NCBI GenBank assembly: GCA_034432095.1 | Contig: DAOUCV010000001.1 | Span: 1-24,951 of the forward strand | DNA length: 24,951 nucleotides | Direction: 5' to 3' | DNA from: DAOUCV01 sp034432095 | Lineage (GTDB): Bacteria > Chloroflexota > Dehalococcoidia > Dehalococcoidales > UBA2162 | Shown: positions 7,764 to 15,144 of the stretch, piece after piece | How positions within the stretch are numbered: the stretch's first letter is position 1 | How the letters are laid out: each line of letters begins with the position of its first letter | The notes under the pieces: generated by a model | The model's database searches: none | What the model was told of the DNA's origin: nothing | What the model saw: only the letters and a program-made list of their open reading frames with translations | Made by a program: the position numbers and the translations under genes

Positions 7764-7792
7764 ATTTTACTCTTCATGCCAGCATTCTTCAA
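7764..7792 (-). promoter_or_regulatory. Putative promoter of the ychF-type gene
   Basis: On the minus strand TTGAAG (7792-7787) and TAAAAT (7769-7764) are separated by 17 bases. Transcription would start near 7757, giving a leader of about 39 nt to the ATG at 7718. Confidence 0.45.
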
Positions 7793-7984
7793 TCTCAAAA
7801 TTACATGGTTCCGCTCAGTAGAGACAAAAACTCCTCGTTCTATACGCAAAGGGGGTTCTATGTCAAAAAAAAGACTTTTGAACCGTTAAAGAGTTACAAT
7901 ATGGAGCCGGGACTTAATTGATTCCTCCTGGTAATGTGCATTGACCAACTTGCCGGAAAGCACAGGAGGGGGAACAGACCATAC
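7793..7984. other. Intergenic region with an IS-end-like 14-mer
   Basis: No gene or RNA is supported here. The segment TTTTGAACCGTTAA at 7876-7889 matches TTTTGAACCATTAA at 248-261 with one mismatch, and the latter lies beside the transposase remnant. It may be a solitary element end. A nine-codon reading frame across it is too short to call. Confidence 0.35.
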
Positions 7985-8212
7985 CTAACGGCACTTAGTA
8001 GTTTCCTGCTTGATAGTATCCTTAACCATGATTCTTACCTCATCTCGCCAGGCGCCGAGGACCTGACCAATCTTCTCCCTCACCAGTTCCATCACCCCGC
8101 CGGTTATTTGCTCTTCAGGTATGCCTAACTCCTTGGCGCAGGTCAGAACGCTATCCCTTGTCACTACAAAGAGCGCCATAACCAGAACCTCTTGATGACC
8201 AGTTCTTGCCAT
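7985..8212 (-). CDS. Small conserved-looking protein of unknown function
   Basis: I do not recognise this 75-residue protein. It is believable as a gene because the ATG at 8212 has a near-perfect GAAGGAGGGA ribosome-binding site eight bases upstream. The product has no signal peptide or membrane segment. After a short N-terminus it reads as helical, with CAKELGIPEEQITGGVMELV resembling a helix-turn-helix or UBA-like fold, and it ends in a basic stretch. It has two cysteines. It follows the ssrA terminator and precedes the ychF-type gene but is separated from both, so it is probably transcribed alone. Confidence 0.6.
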   Translation of the reverse strand: MARTGHQEVLVMALFVVTRDSVLTCAKELGIPEEQITGGVMELVREKIGQVLGAWRDEVRIMVKDTIKQETTKCR

Positions 8213-8317
8213 TCGTTAGTCCCTCCTTCAATTTATATTCTTTACCTCCATCATAAGACACGAAGATAAATTGCTCATAAAATTGATATTTAAATTTCAT
8301 AAAATTTCTGAGCCTAG

Positions 8318-8354
8318 CAAAAAAACCAAAGGCTTCAGGTTAAACCTGAAGCCT
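8318..8354 (-). terminator. Intrinsic terminator of ssrA
   Basis: An 11-bp perfect stem, AGGCTTCAGGT (8330-8340) with ACCTGAAGCCT (8344-8354), has a 3-base loop. On the minus strand it is followed by TTTGGTTTTTTT (8329-8318). It lies about 12 bases beyond the CCA end of the tmRNA, so it should end the smpB-ssrA transcript. Confidence 0.88.
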
Positions 8355-8365
8355 GATTTTGAACC

Positions 8366-8719
8366 TGGTGGAGGCGGGGGAGGGTCGAACTCCCCGTCCA
8401 AGAGAAGCTACCCAGGATATACTACAGGCTTAGTCAGCTCTTTTTTCTTGCCCGGCTAACCTCTGCTGACCGAGTTTAGTCAAGCCAGTCGATAGTTCTT
8501 TCACCCCCTTATCGACGTCTGGGAGGTGGCACCTCAATTAAGCGTCACCCAGTCCCGACCCATTGAGGCGAGGTCAGGTTGGATGTGCCGCCTATTTAAT
8601 TAGGCAGCAACCAGAACTGGTTCTTCGCCAGTTATTTCTTGCCACTTGTTTTATGAGGATAGTGGCACCTCAGCCTGCAATCCTGTAGCATACCTCCCCT
8701 GTCGAACCCACGCGCCCCC
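8366..8719 (-). ncRNA. ssrA: tmRNA (SsrA), trans-translation RNA
   Basis: The 5' end GGGGGCG (8719-8713) pairs with CGCCTCC before the encoded ACCA end (8366). The tRNA-like half shows the usual GTTCGACCC-type T-arm near the 3' end and GGTTCGACAGGGG near the 5' end. The tag reading frame ends GTTCTGGTTGCTGCC then TAA at 8602-8600. The most likely resume codon is GGC at 8629-8627, giving the tag GEEPVLVAA, which is short and Gly-initiated. The hydrophobic VAA end is what ClpXP-type proteases recognise. The 5' end lies 13 bases after the smpB stop, so the RNA is probably processed from a joint transcript. Confidence 0.9.
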
Positions 8720-8732
8720 GTTGCCTACAGAC

Positions 8733-9206
8733 TCAACTACGAACTAAATCATTAGTCTTCCGCTTTTTGGCGGCTCGTCCCATCTCTATCTCCGCTTCCC
8801 GGCGAATGATGGAGTCCCGCTTATCATATAATTTCTTGCCCTTCGCCAGCGCCACCTCAACCTTAGCCTTATTATCCTTGAGATACATTCTCAGGGGAAT
8901 TAAGGTTAAGCCTTTTTCCGCCACTTTACTGGTAAGGACGGCAATCTCCTTGCGGTGCAATAGGAGCTTGCGAGGTCGGGTTGGCTCGTGGCTCATATAG
9001 CTGGCAGCGTCATAGCGAGCAATGTGAGCATTTAGAAGCCACAATTCCCCTCTTTCCGGTCTAACATAAGCATCAGCCAGGTTTACACTCCCAGCCCGTA
9101 TTGACTTTATCTCCGCGCCGGTAAGCACAATTCCAGCCTCCATACTATCCTGTATCTGATAGTTATGGTAGGCCTTGCGGTTGGTAGCTATCGTCTTGAA
9201 CGTCAC
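8733..9206 (-). CDS. smpB: SsrA-binding protein SmpB
   Basis: SmpB binds the tRNA-like domain of tmRNA and brings it to stalled ribosomes. The 157-residue protein starts with KTIATNRKAYHNYQIQDSME and carries the family motif GIVLTGAEIKSIRAGSVNLADAYV, followed by the HEPTRPRKLLLHRKEI segment and a basic C-terminal tail that reaches the decoding centre. The start is GTG at 9206; no ribosome-binding site precedes it. Instead an extended -10 box lies so that the GTG would be the first transcribed base, pointing to a leaderless mRNA. ssrA follows directly, so protein and RNA partners are coexpressed. Confidence 0.93.
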   Translation of the reverse strand: MTFKTIATNRKAYHNYQIQDSMEAGIVLTGAEIKSIRAGSVNLADAYVRPERGELWLLNAHIARYDAASYMSHEPTRPRKLLLHRKEIAVLTSKVAEKGLTLIPLRMYLKDNKAKVEVALAKGKKLYDKRDSIIRREAEIEMGRAAKKRKTNDLVRS

Positions 9207-9212
9207 AAATTA

Positions 9213-9221
9213 ATTATATCA
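9213..9221 (-). promoter_or_regulatory. Extended -10 promoter of smpB-ssrA
   Basis: On the minus strand TGATATAAT runs from 9221 to 9213, an extended -10 motif (TGnTATAAT). No good -35 box is present. If the last T is at -7, +1 is the G of the smpB GTG start at 9206. Confidence 0.6.
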
Positions 9222-9257
9222 CAGCAAGATAGCAAGAAGATATAAGAGATTATTTAT

Positions 9258-9358
9258 TAACCTCACCCCCTTTTAGCACCCAGAAAAATCTTTGATTTTT
9301 CTGGGAACCCGTTTTATCCCCCTCGCCTTCTCAATGAGACGGGCAGGGGGTTAGGTTA
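9258..9358. repeat. 101-bp nested palindromic intergenic element
   Basis: The outer arms TAACCTCACCCCC (9258-9270) and GGGGGTTAGGTTA (9346-9358) are inverted repeats with one mismatch. Inside is a 12-bp perfect hairpin (9279-9290 with 9294-9305, 3-base loop) and a second stem of CCCCCT (9318-9323) with AGGGGG (9345-9350 region). It fills the space between clpP and smpB. No T-run follows on either strand, so it is more like a small mobile or REP-type element than a simple terminator. Confidence 0.6.
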
Positions 9359-9375
9359 TCAAACGACCTCTACAG

Positions 9376-9993
9376 CTATTTCTTGGGCGCTTCTTTAGCC
9401 GGTTTGGTCAAGACTTCATCTATAATCCCATACTCTACTGCCTGCTCCGGGTTAAGGTAAAAGTCACGGTCGGTATCATGAGTTATCTTCTCCGGTGGCT
9501 GACCGGTGTGTTTGACAAGAATATCGCGAATTATTTCCTGCTGTCGCAGGATTTCACGGGCAGCGATTTGTATATCCGCCGCCTGCCCCTGAACGCCTCC
9601 AGACGCCTGATGCATGTGGATGGTAGCGTGCGGCAAAGCATATCGCTTGCCCTTGGCGCCGGCACAAAGCAGCACCGTTGCCATGCTGGCTGTCATCCCG
9701 ACACAGATAGTGGACACCGGGGCACGTATTAGCTGCATGGTGTCATAAATCGCCAGACCGGAGTTGATAACCCCACCAGGGCTCTGAATATACATGCTGA
9801 TGTCTTTATCCGGGTCCTCCCGGTCCAGATAGAGGAGCTGAGCGATTATGGTATTAGCTATGGGGTCAGTAATCGGCGTGAATAACATAATTATCCGCTC
9901 TTTTAACAGTAGAGAGTATATATCCCAAAACCTCTCACCCCTCGGCCCGCTCTCAATCACACCGGGAATGACGTTCACTGGATACATCTTCAT
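9376..9993 (-). CDS. clpP: ATP-dependent Clp protease proteolytic subunit
   Basis: ClpP forms the barrel-shaped peptidase that degrades unfolded substrates delivered by ClpX/ClpA-type unfoldases, including SsrA-tagged proteins. The 205 residues show the catalytic triad: Ser103 in GMTASMATVLL, His128 in IHMHQASGG and Asp177 in DTDRDFYLN. The oligomerisation region and YIQSPGGVINSGLAIYD loop are present. The start codon overlaps the tig stop by four bases, and its ribosome-binding site (AAGGAGGGG) lies inside tig. The usual following gene clpX is absent here, since smpB lies next after a palindromic spacer. Confidence 0.95.
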   Translation of the reverse strand: MKMYPVNVIPGVIESGPRGERFWDIYSLLLKERIIMLFTPITDPIANTIIAQLLYLDREDPDKDISMYIQSPGGVINSGLAIYDTMQLIRAPVSTICVGMTASMATVLLCAGAKGKRYALPHATIHMHQASGGVQGQAADIQIAAREILRQQEIIRDILVKHTGQPPEKITHDTDRDFYLNPEQAVEYGIIDEVLTKPAKEAPKK

Positions 9994-11309
9994 TTCCCCT
10001 CCTTCTCTTTTGTTCTCCTTGTTTTCTTTGGAATTTTAGTCACAGAAATAATGTCTATCAGCCGCTGTAGAGTCTTCTTGGTAAGCAGTGTCTGCTCAAT
10101 TGAACCACGGACCTGCGGAGTATCGAGAGCTTTCTTCATTTCATCTTTTCTCTCCGTGGCATTGCGGGTCATATTTTCAATTTCAGTATCTACCTCAGAG
10201 CTGCTAACCTCAACCTTCTCTTCCTCGGCAACTTTACTCAGTACCAGTGAGCGTTTGACCCGCCTGGTAGCCGAGGGGCGCAGCTCTTCCCGGAGCTCCC
10301 CCTCTGTTTTGTTAATATTTTTGAGATATTCTCCCAGTTCCTGAGCCCCCCTCTGGAAACGCTGGTTTAGAATTCGATCAATTTCCGATTCTACCAGAAT
10401 CGGGGGATAGTCGACCTCGCTGAGGTCAACCAAGGCATCAATCACTTTTTCCTCAAAATCCATCCTGGCTTTTTCCTCAGCTCTTAGCCTCAGGTCAGAT
10501 AACACCCGTTCCCGGAGCGAGTCCAGGGTTTCAAACTCAGGACTAACCAGCTTAGCGAAGTCGTTATTTAATTCAGGGAGTATCTCCTGTTTTATCTCAT
10601 TAACCCTCACTTTGAATGAGCACTCCTTCCCTGCCAGCTCACTTTTAGAATAGTCTGATGGTAATCGGAGCTTGAATTCCTTCTCTTCATTCTTCCTCAT
10701 ACCGACTAACTGCTCGGCAAATCCCGGCACAGGGGAAGACCGGTCGCGAACAACCTGATACTGAGCCCCTTTCTGATTGATAAAAGGCTTATCCTCAACA
10801 TTGCTCCAAACATCTAAAATCAATAGGTCGCCAAAGTCTACAGCACGGTCTACCGGTTCCCAGGTAGCGTGCTGATGACGTAGCTGCTCTACAAAATCGT
10901 TAACGTCACCTTCAGTCACCTCTACAGTCTCCGGCTCAAGTTTAATACTGTGGTAGTCACCAAGCTTGACGGTAGGTTTCAGCGGCACTATCGCCTTAAA
11001 CACCAGTGGGTCTGTTTGAGTCACTTCAATCTGAGGCGGAGCGATAGCTTCAAGCCCCTGCTCCTTAATCGCTTTCTCATAAGCTTGAGGGACAAGACTA
11101 TTCAGCGCCTCCTCCAGAAGACTCTCCTTTCCTATATAGCGTTCCAGCACCACCCGTGGTGCCTTTCCCCTGCGGAAGCCGGGAATATTCGCTTGCTTAA
11201 CCAGGCGCCGGTAAGAATCTTCCAAGGACTCCTCTAACTCAGCAGGCTCCATCTCAATGGTCAGGAATGCCTGCCTATTCTCCGTTTTCTCATTAGTTAC
11301 TTTCATCAT
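9990..11309 (-). CDS. tig: Trigger factor, ribosome-associated chaperone
   Basis: Trigger factor binds near the ribosomal exit tunnel and shields nascent chains. The 439-residue length is normal. The N-terminal ribosome-binding signature GFRRGKAP lies at 44-51, the middle part (about 150-240) has the FKBP-type prolyl isomerase layout with GDLLILDVW and VPGFAEQLVGM, and the remainder is the helical C-terminal chaperone arm with a lysine-rich tail. Two consecutive ATG codons (11309 and 11306) follow GAGAGGA; the second has the better spacing. It lies 21 bases after aspS and overlaps clpP, so aspS-tig-clpP is likely one operon. Confidence 0.94.
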   Translation of the reverse strand: MMKVTNEKTENRQAFLTIEMEPAELEESLEDSYRRLVKQANIPGFRRGKAPRVVLERYIGKESLLEEALNSLVPQAYEKAIKEQGLEAIAPPQIEVTQTDPLVFKAIVPLKPTVKLGDYHSIKLEPETVEVTEGDVNDFVEQLRHQHATWEPVDRAVDFGDLLILDVWSNVEDKPFINQKGAQYQVVRDRSSPVPGFAEQLVGMRKNEEKEFKLRLPSDYSKSELAGKECSFKVRVNEIKQEILPELNNDFAKLVSPEFETLDSLRERVLSDLRLRAEEKARMDFEEKVIDALVDLSEVDYPPILVESEIDRILNQRFQRGAQELGEYLKNINKTEGELREELRPSATRRVKRSLVLSKVAEEEKVEVSSSEVDTEIENMTRNATERKDEMKKALDTPQVRGSIEQTLLTKKTLQRLIDIISVTKIPKKTRRTKEKEGK

Positions 11310-11330
11310 TCCTCTCTCAAGATGCTGAGG

Positions 11331-12647
11331 TTACGGGAATAATCTACTGGGGTCCCGCGGAACGAATGTGACCTCACGTACATTGCCCAATCCGAGCATG
11401 ACGGTCAACATCCTTGTTAAGCCAAACCCATACCCTCCGTGTGGCGGACACCCGTACCTAAAGAAGTCCAGATAGTATTGGATTGAGCCCAGGTCAATCC
11501 CCTTCTCCTCCGCCTGACGCACCAGTACATCATAACGATGCTCTCGTTGTGAACCGGTGGTCACTTCCAGCCCTTTCCAAAATAGGTCGAAACTCTTAGT
11601 GATAGATGGAGCATCTTCATACCTCATATGGTAAAACGGGCGAACTGTAGCCGGGTAGTCGGTTAGAAACATGAATTCATGATTTGTCTCTCTCATAACG
11701 TGATTTGCCAGAGCCAATTCTGCCTCTCGGTCAAGGTCGCCTTTGTTCGGCAACGCCAGCCCGAGTTTTCCGAGCATATTCCTAGCCTCTTTCATCGTAA
11801 CTCGTGGAAAAGGTAACTCAGGGACTTTCAACTCAACCCCGTAAGTCCTGAGAATATCCTCACCGTGTTTATCCCTGACAGTCCTGATCACGTGTTGAAG
11901 CCACGATTCCTCGAACTGCATGACATCCTCGTGGGAGGCGATCCAGGACATCTCCACATCAACACTGGTGAACTCAGTGTCATGCCGTGCTGTAAACGAT
12001 GGATTGGCACGAAACACCGGACCAATCTCGAATACCCTATCAAAGCCAGCCGCCATCGCCATCTGCTTGTAGAACTGAGGTGATTGGGCAAGATAGGCAG
12101 TTCGGTCAAAGTATTTGACCTCGAACAACTCGGCTCCGGTCTCACTGGCACTGCCCATAAACTTCGGGGAATGAATCTCGATAAATCCCTGTGAGACCCA
12201 GTACTCCCGCATCGCCATCTCGGCTGTCGTCTGAACCTTAAAAACGAGGAGAGCTTCCGGCCGGCGGAGGTCTAAAAACCGCCAGTCGAGCCTTTTATCC
12301 AGCCCCGTTTGCGTCTTACCCGAAATATCAATCGGGAACTCCTCCGGCGCCGCCGCCTTCACCTCAAGCCCGGCAAGTCTTATTTCAATGCCGCCAAGAT
12401 TCACCCTAGCGTCTTCAACAACTTCCCCAAAGATTTCAACGGCAGACTCAACATTGAGCGAGGCCACCATCTCATTGAGTTGTCCATTCTGTTTTGACCG
12501 CTCCAAAGCAACCTGCACAAGACCCGTGTGGTCTCTGACGATGATAAATTGCATGGTCTTCTGGTCGCGTACCGCTTCAACCCATCCGTTAATCTTTACC
12601 GTCTTACCGATTGACTTGCGCAGGTCAGAAATAAGCGTACGCTTCAT
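11331..12647 (-). CDS. aspS: Aspartyl-tRNA synthetase, archaeal/short type
   Basis: This enzyme charges tRNA-Asp and, if non-discriminating, tRNA-Asn. At 438 residues it lacks the large GAD insertion of the standard bacterial enzyme and matches the archaeal-type length. The N-terminal OB fold (about 15-100) begins TVKINGWVEAVRDQ. Class II motif 2 is in FEIGPVFRANPSFTARHDTEF (207-227) and motif 3 in HGGYGFGLTRM near the C-terminus, ending PRDPSRLFP. The position that carries Trp26 in the discriminating Thermococcus enzyme is Glu24 here, so dual specificity is possible. An AsnRS is the alternative, but the C-terminal ending and motif 2 favour AspRS. GAGAAGG precedes the ATG. Confidence 0.88.
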   Translation of the reverse strand: MKRTLISDLRKSIGKTVKINGWVEAVRDQKTMQFIIVRDHTGLVQVALERSKQNGQLNEMVASLNVESAVEIFGEVVEDARVNLGGIEIRLAGLEVKAAAPEEFPIDISGKTQTGLDKRLDWRFLDLRRPEALLVFKVQTTAEMAMREYWVSQGFIEIHSPKFMGSASETGAELFEVKYFDRTAYLAQSPQFYKQMAMAAGFDRVFEIGPVFRANPSFTARHDTEFTSVDVEMSWIASHEDVMQFEESWLQHVIRTVRDKHGEDILRTYGVELKVPELPFPRVTMKEARNMLGKLGLALPNKGDLDREAELALANHVMRETNHEFMFLTDYPATVRPFYHMRYEDAPSITKSFDLFWKGLEVTTGSQREHRYDVLVRQAEEKGIDLGSIQYYLDFFRYGCPPHGGYGFGLTRMLTVMLGLGNVREVTFVPRDPSRLFP

Positions 12648-12688
12648 AGCAACCTTCTCGTTGAGTAATTCCAGCGTTATTCATAGTT

Positions 12689-12718
12689 ATTATAGCTTAA
12701 GCGAAGGATGCTCTTCAA
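12689..12718 (-). promoter_or_regulatory. Promoter of aspS-tig-clpP
   Basis: On the minus strand a -35 TTGAAG (12718-12713) and a perfect -10 TATAAT (12694-12689) are separated by 18 bases. Transcription should start near 12682, giving a leader of about 35 nt that includes a GAGAAGG ribosome-binding site. Confidence 0.7.
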
Positions 12719-12735
12719 CCTGAGTCAGGCGTAAA

Positions 12736-12764
12736 TTGACAAGCTGTGAATTTAATACTAATAT
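12736..12764 (+). promoter_or_regulatory. Promoter of the homocysteine/sulfur-relay operon
   Basis: A perfect -35 TTGACA (12736-12741) and a -10 TAATAT (12759-12764) are 17 bases apart. The expected +1 is about 12771, only three bases before the ATG at 12774. There is no ribosome-binding site, so the operon mRNA appears leaderless or nearly so. Confidence 0.75.
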
Positions 12765-12773
12765 CTTTACGAT

Positions 12774-13982
12774 ATGTCAAAAACAATCAAAGAGATCAAC
12801 CAGAAGATAAAAGAGGGCAAGGCAGTAGTGCTTACTGCCGAAGAAATAATAGACTTTGTTAAAGAAAAGGGAGTCAAGAAAGCTGCCCAGGAAGTAGACG
12901 TTGTTACCACCGGTACCTTTGGTCCTATGTGCTCATCCGCCGCCTACCTCAATATCGGACACACCAGCCCACGAATAAAGCTGGGAGGTGGGCGCGTTTA
13001 CCTAAATGATGTCCCGGCCTATGCCGGAATAGCCGCCGTGGACTTAATAATCGGCGCTGGTGCCCTCCCTGACGATGACCCCAGAAATAGGATTCATCCC
13101 GGCGAATTCAATTACGGTGGCGGACATGTGATTGAAGAGCTTGTTGCCGGTAAAGACGTCAGGCTGGTGGCTACGGCTTATGGTACAGATTGCTACCCGC
13201 GGAGACGGCTTGAGACCTGGATCAACATCAAAGACCTCAATGAGGCGGTGTTGTTTAACCCCAGGAACGCCTATCAGAACTATAACGTGGCGGTGAACCT
13301 ATCAGAAAAAACAATCTATACCTATATGGGAATACTAAAGCCAAATTTAGGCAACGCCAACTATTGTTCTGCCGGGCAACTCTCTCCCCTGCTGAATGAC
13401 CCCTATTACAAGACGATTGGCATTGGTACCAAGATATTTCTGGGTGGCGGTATAGGCTTCGTTGCCTGGCAGGGAACCCAGCACAACCCCAGTGCGCTCC
13501 GCACTGAAAAAGGAGTACCAAGGAGAGGAGCGGGGACTTTAGCCGTAATTGGTGACCTGAAACAGATGAGCCCCAGGTGGCTGGTGGGAACAAGCATGCT
13601 GGGCTATGGTTGCACCCTCAGCGTTGGGGTTGGAATCCCCATCCCGATACTCTCGGAAGAAATCCTACAATATACTACCGTAACTGACGCTGATATTCTG
13701 GCTCCGGTGGTAGACTATTCACAGGCGTACCCCCAGATGAAACCAGATATCCTGGGTGAAGTCAGCTACGCTCAACTAAAGAGCGGCGAGATAACAGTCA
13801 AGGGTAAGAAAGTACCCACCGCCTCTCTCTCAAGCTACCCGCGGGCGGTAGAAATCGCCACTATTCTGAAAGAGTGGATACTGAGCGGTAAATTCCTACT
13901 CACCGAACCGGTGGCACCCCTGCCCGGTATGGAATCAGGCATCACCGTTAAGCCACTGAAAGAGCGCCCGATAGAGGAGTAG
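12774..13982 (+). CDS. Homocysteine biosynthesis protein (HcyBio/DUF39 family)
   Basis: HcyBio proteins (PF01837; MA1821 in Methanosarcina) are needed, with a NIL-ferredoxin partner, to make homocysteine from aspartate semialdehyde and a sulfur donor without the O-acylhomoserine route. The 402 residues cover the whole family domain, with no C-terminal CBS pair. Candidate functional cysteines are Cys53 in TTGTFGPMCSSAAY and Cys140 in YGTDCYPRR, both in conserved glycine-rich segments; Cys198 and Cys280 are further ones. Persulfide formation on a conserved cysteine is reported for the methanogen protein. It heads a five-gene operon and is probably translated from a leaderless mRNA. Confidence 0.85.
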   Translation: MSKTIKEINQKIKEGKAVVLTAEEIIDFVKEKGVKKAAQEVDVVTTGTFGPMCSSAAYLNIGHTSPRIKLGGGRVYLNDVPAYAGIAAVDLIIGAGALPDDDPRNRIHPGEFNYGGGHVIEELVAGKDVRLVATAYGTDCYPRRRLETWINIKDLNEAVLFNPRNAYQNYNVAVNLSEKTIYTYMGILKPNLGNANYCSAGQLSPLLNDPYYKTIGIGTKIFLGGGIGFVAWQGTQHNPSALRTEKGVPRRGAGTLAVIGDLKQMSPRWLVGTSMLGYGCTLSVGVGIPIPILSEEILQYTTVTDADILAPVVDYSQAYPQMKPDILGEVSYAQLKSGEITVKGKKVPTASLSSYPRAVEIATILKEWILSGKFLLTEPVAPLPGMESGITVKPLKERPIEE

Positions 13983-13987
13983 TAGAT

Positions 13988-14398
13988 ATGACTGTTTCTA
14001 AAAGGATAGTCCTGCATTTCCCCAGGCGCCTGGTTGACCGACCGATAGTGAGTCGGCTGGTCAGGGATTTTAACCTTGACTTTAACATCCTAAAGGCTTC
14101 AGTTACCCCCGAAGAGGAAGGACTTCTGGTAATAGAAATGAGCGGGGAACAGGAGGACTATGATAAAGGTATCGAGTACTTAATCCAAACCGGGGTGAGA
14201 ATTCAATCACTCAGCCAAGATGTGACCCGTAATGAGGAACGGTGCACTCATTGCGGTGCCTGTATCACTGTCTGCCCCACCGGAGCTTTTGAGCTTGAGC
14301 CTGCCACCAGACAGGTTAATTTCCGCAACGAAAAGTGTATAGCCTGTGGAATGTGTATCAAGGCCTGCCCCCCGAGAGCGATGGAAGTGCATTTTTAA
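13988..14398 (+). CDS. NIL-domain ferredoxin, partner of HcyBio
   Basis: This 136-residue protein has an N-terminal NIL domain (about 1-78, a ferredoxin-like fold found also in methionine transporters) and two 4Fe-4S motifs: Cys86, 89, 92, 96 and Cys117, 120, 123, 127, each followed by Pro. It matches MA1822, the partner of the HcyBio protein, and is thought to supply electrons for reductive sulfur transfer. The start has GAGGAG upstream. It begins five bases after the HcyBio stop and is followed three bases later by the UPF0280 gene, so the genes are probably translationally coupled. Confidence 0.87.
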   Translation: MTVSKRIVLHFPRRLVDRPIVSRLVRDFNLDFNILKASVTPEEEGLLVIEMSGEQEDYDKGIEYLIQTGVRIQSLSQDVTRNEERCTHCGACITVCPTGAFELEPATRQVNFRNEKCIACGMCIKACPPRAMEVHF

Positions 14399-14401
14399 GC
14401 G

Positions 14402-15139
14402 ATGTGGGAGCCCAGAACCTATCGCCATTGGATTAAAGACAAAGACTTGGTCACCTTTAATGTAACCGTGAAGGAGACCGATTTATGCATTCGTGCCTCG
14501 AAAAACCTCAAAAGCAAAGCCCTGAGACTGGTGACAAAGTACCGTGAGGCGCTGGAGAGGTATATCAAACGCCACCCCTCATTTCTAACCTCACTTGAAC
14601 CCGTCCTTGTTGATGATGATGCCCCGCAGATTGTAAAGTTGATGGCGGAGTCAGCCGCAAAAGCTGGAGTTGGTCCGATGGCATCAGTAGCCGGGGCAAT
14701 AGCTGAATTTGTCGGCACCGGGCTACTAGCCTTCTCTCCAGAGATAATTGTAGAGAACGGCGGCGACATTTTCTTGAAGAGCCTCAAAAAAAGAATCGTC
14801 GGCATTTACGCTGGCAGCTCGCCGCTAACAGGCAAAATCGGTCTGGAAATTGAAGCCGCTCAGACACCGTTAGGAATCTGCACCTCCTCAGGAAGAGTCG
14901 GACATTCGCTGAGCTTCGGGCAGGCTGATGCCGTCGTGGTTCTTTCTCCTTCAACCCCCCTGGCGGATGCGGCGGCTACCGCGATAGGCAACCTGATTAA
15001 GCAACCAGAAGATATCCCGAACGGGACTGAATTAGCCAAGAGCATTGAGGGAGTAACTGGAGTCCTAATCATCAAGGATGATAAAGTGGGGATCTGGGGT
15101 GAAGTAAAAATCTGCCAGACAGGCTCACACAAGGAGTAA
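14402..15139 (+). CDS. UPF0280 family protein (COG2122, ApbE-like fold)
   Basis: This 245-residue protein belongs to the UPF0280/COG2122 family, related in fold to the flavin transferase ApbE. Recognisable segments are PMASVAGAIAEFVGTGLLAF (92-111), EIIVENGGDIFLK (114-126) and PLGICTSSGRVGHSLSFGQA (156-175), with a conserved Cys160. A family member in Methanosarcina (MA1715) has been linked to the same homocysteine and cysteine sulfur pathway. The ATG lies three bases after the preceding stop and has no clear ribosome-binding site of its own, suggesting coupled translation. Its biochemical reaction is not established; sulfur handling or flavin attachment to a partner are both possible. Confidence 0.82.
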   Translation: MWEPRTYRHWIKDKDLVTFNVTVKETDLCIRASKNLKSKALRLVTKYREALERYIKRHPSFLTSLEPVLVDDDAPQIVKLMAESAAKAGVGPMASVAGAIAEFVGTGLLAFSPEIIVENGGDIFLKSLKKRIVGIYAGSSPLTGKIGLEIEAAQTPLGICTSSGRVGHSLSFGQADAVVVLSPSTPLADAAATAIGNLIKQPEDIPNGTELAKSIEGVTGVLIIKDDKVGIWGEVKICQTGSHKE

Positions 15140-15144
15140 AAGCT

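Noticed and set aside
8271..8459. A 62-codon open frame on the + strand
   Set aside because: It overlaps the tmRNA 3' end and its terminator; its glycine run is the antisense of the tRNA-like T-arm.
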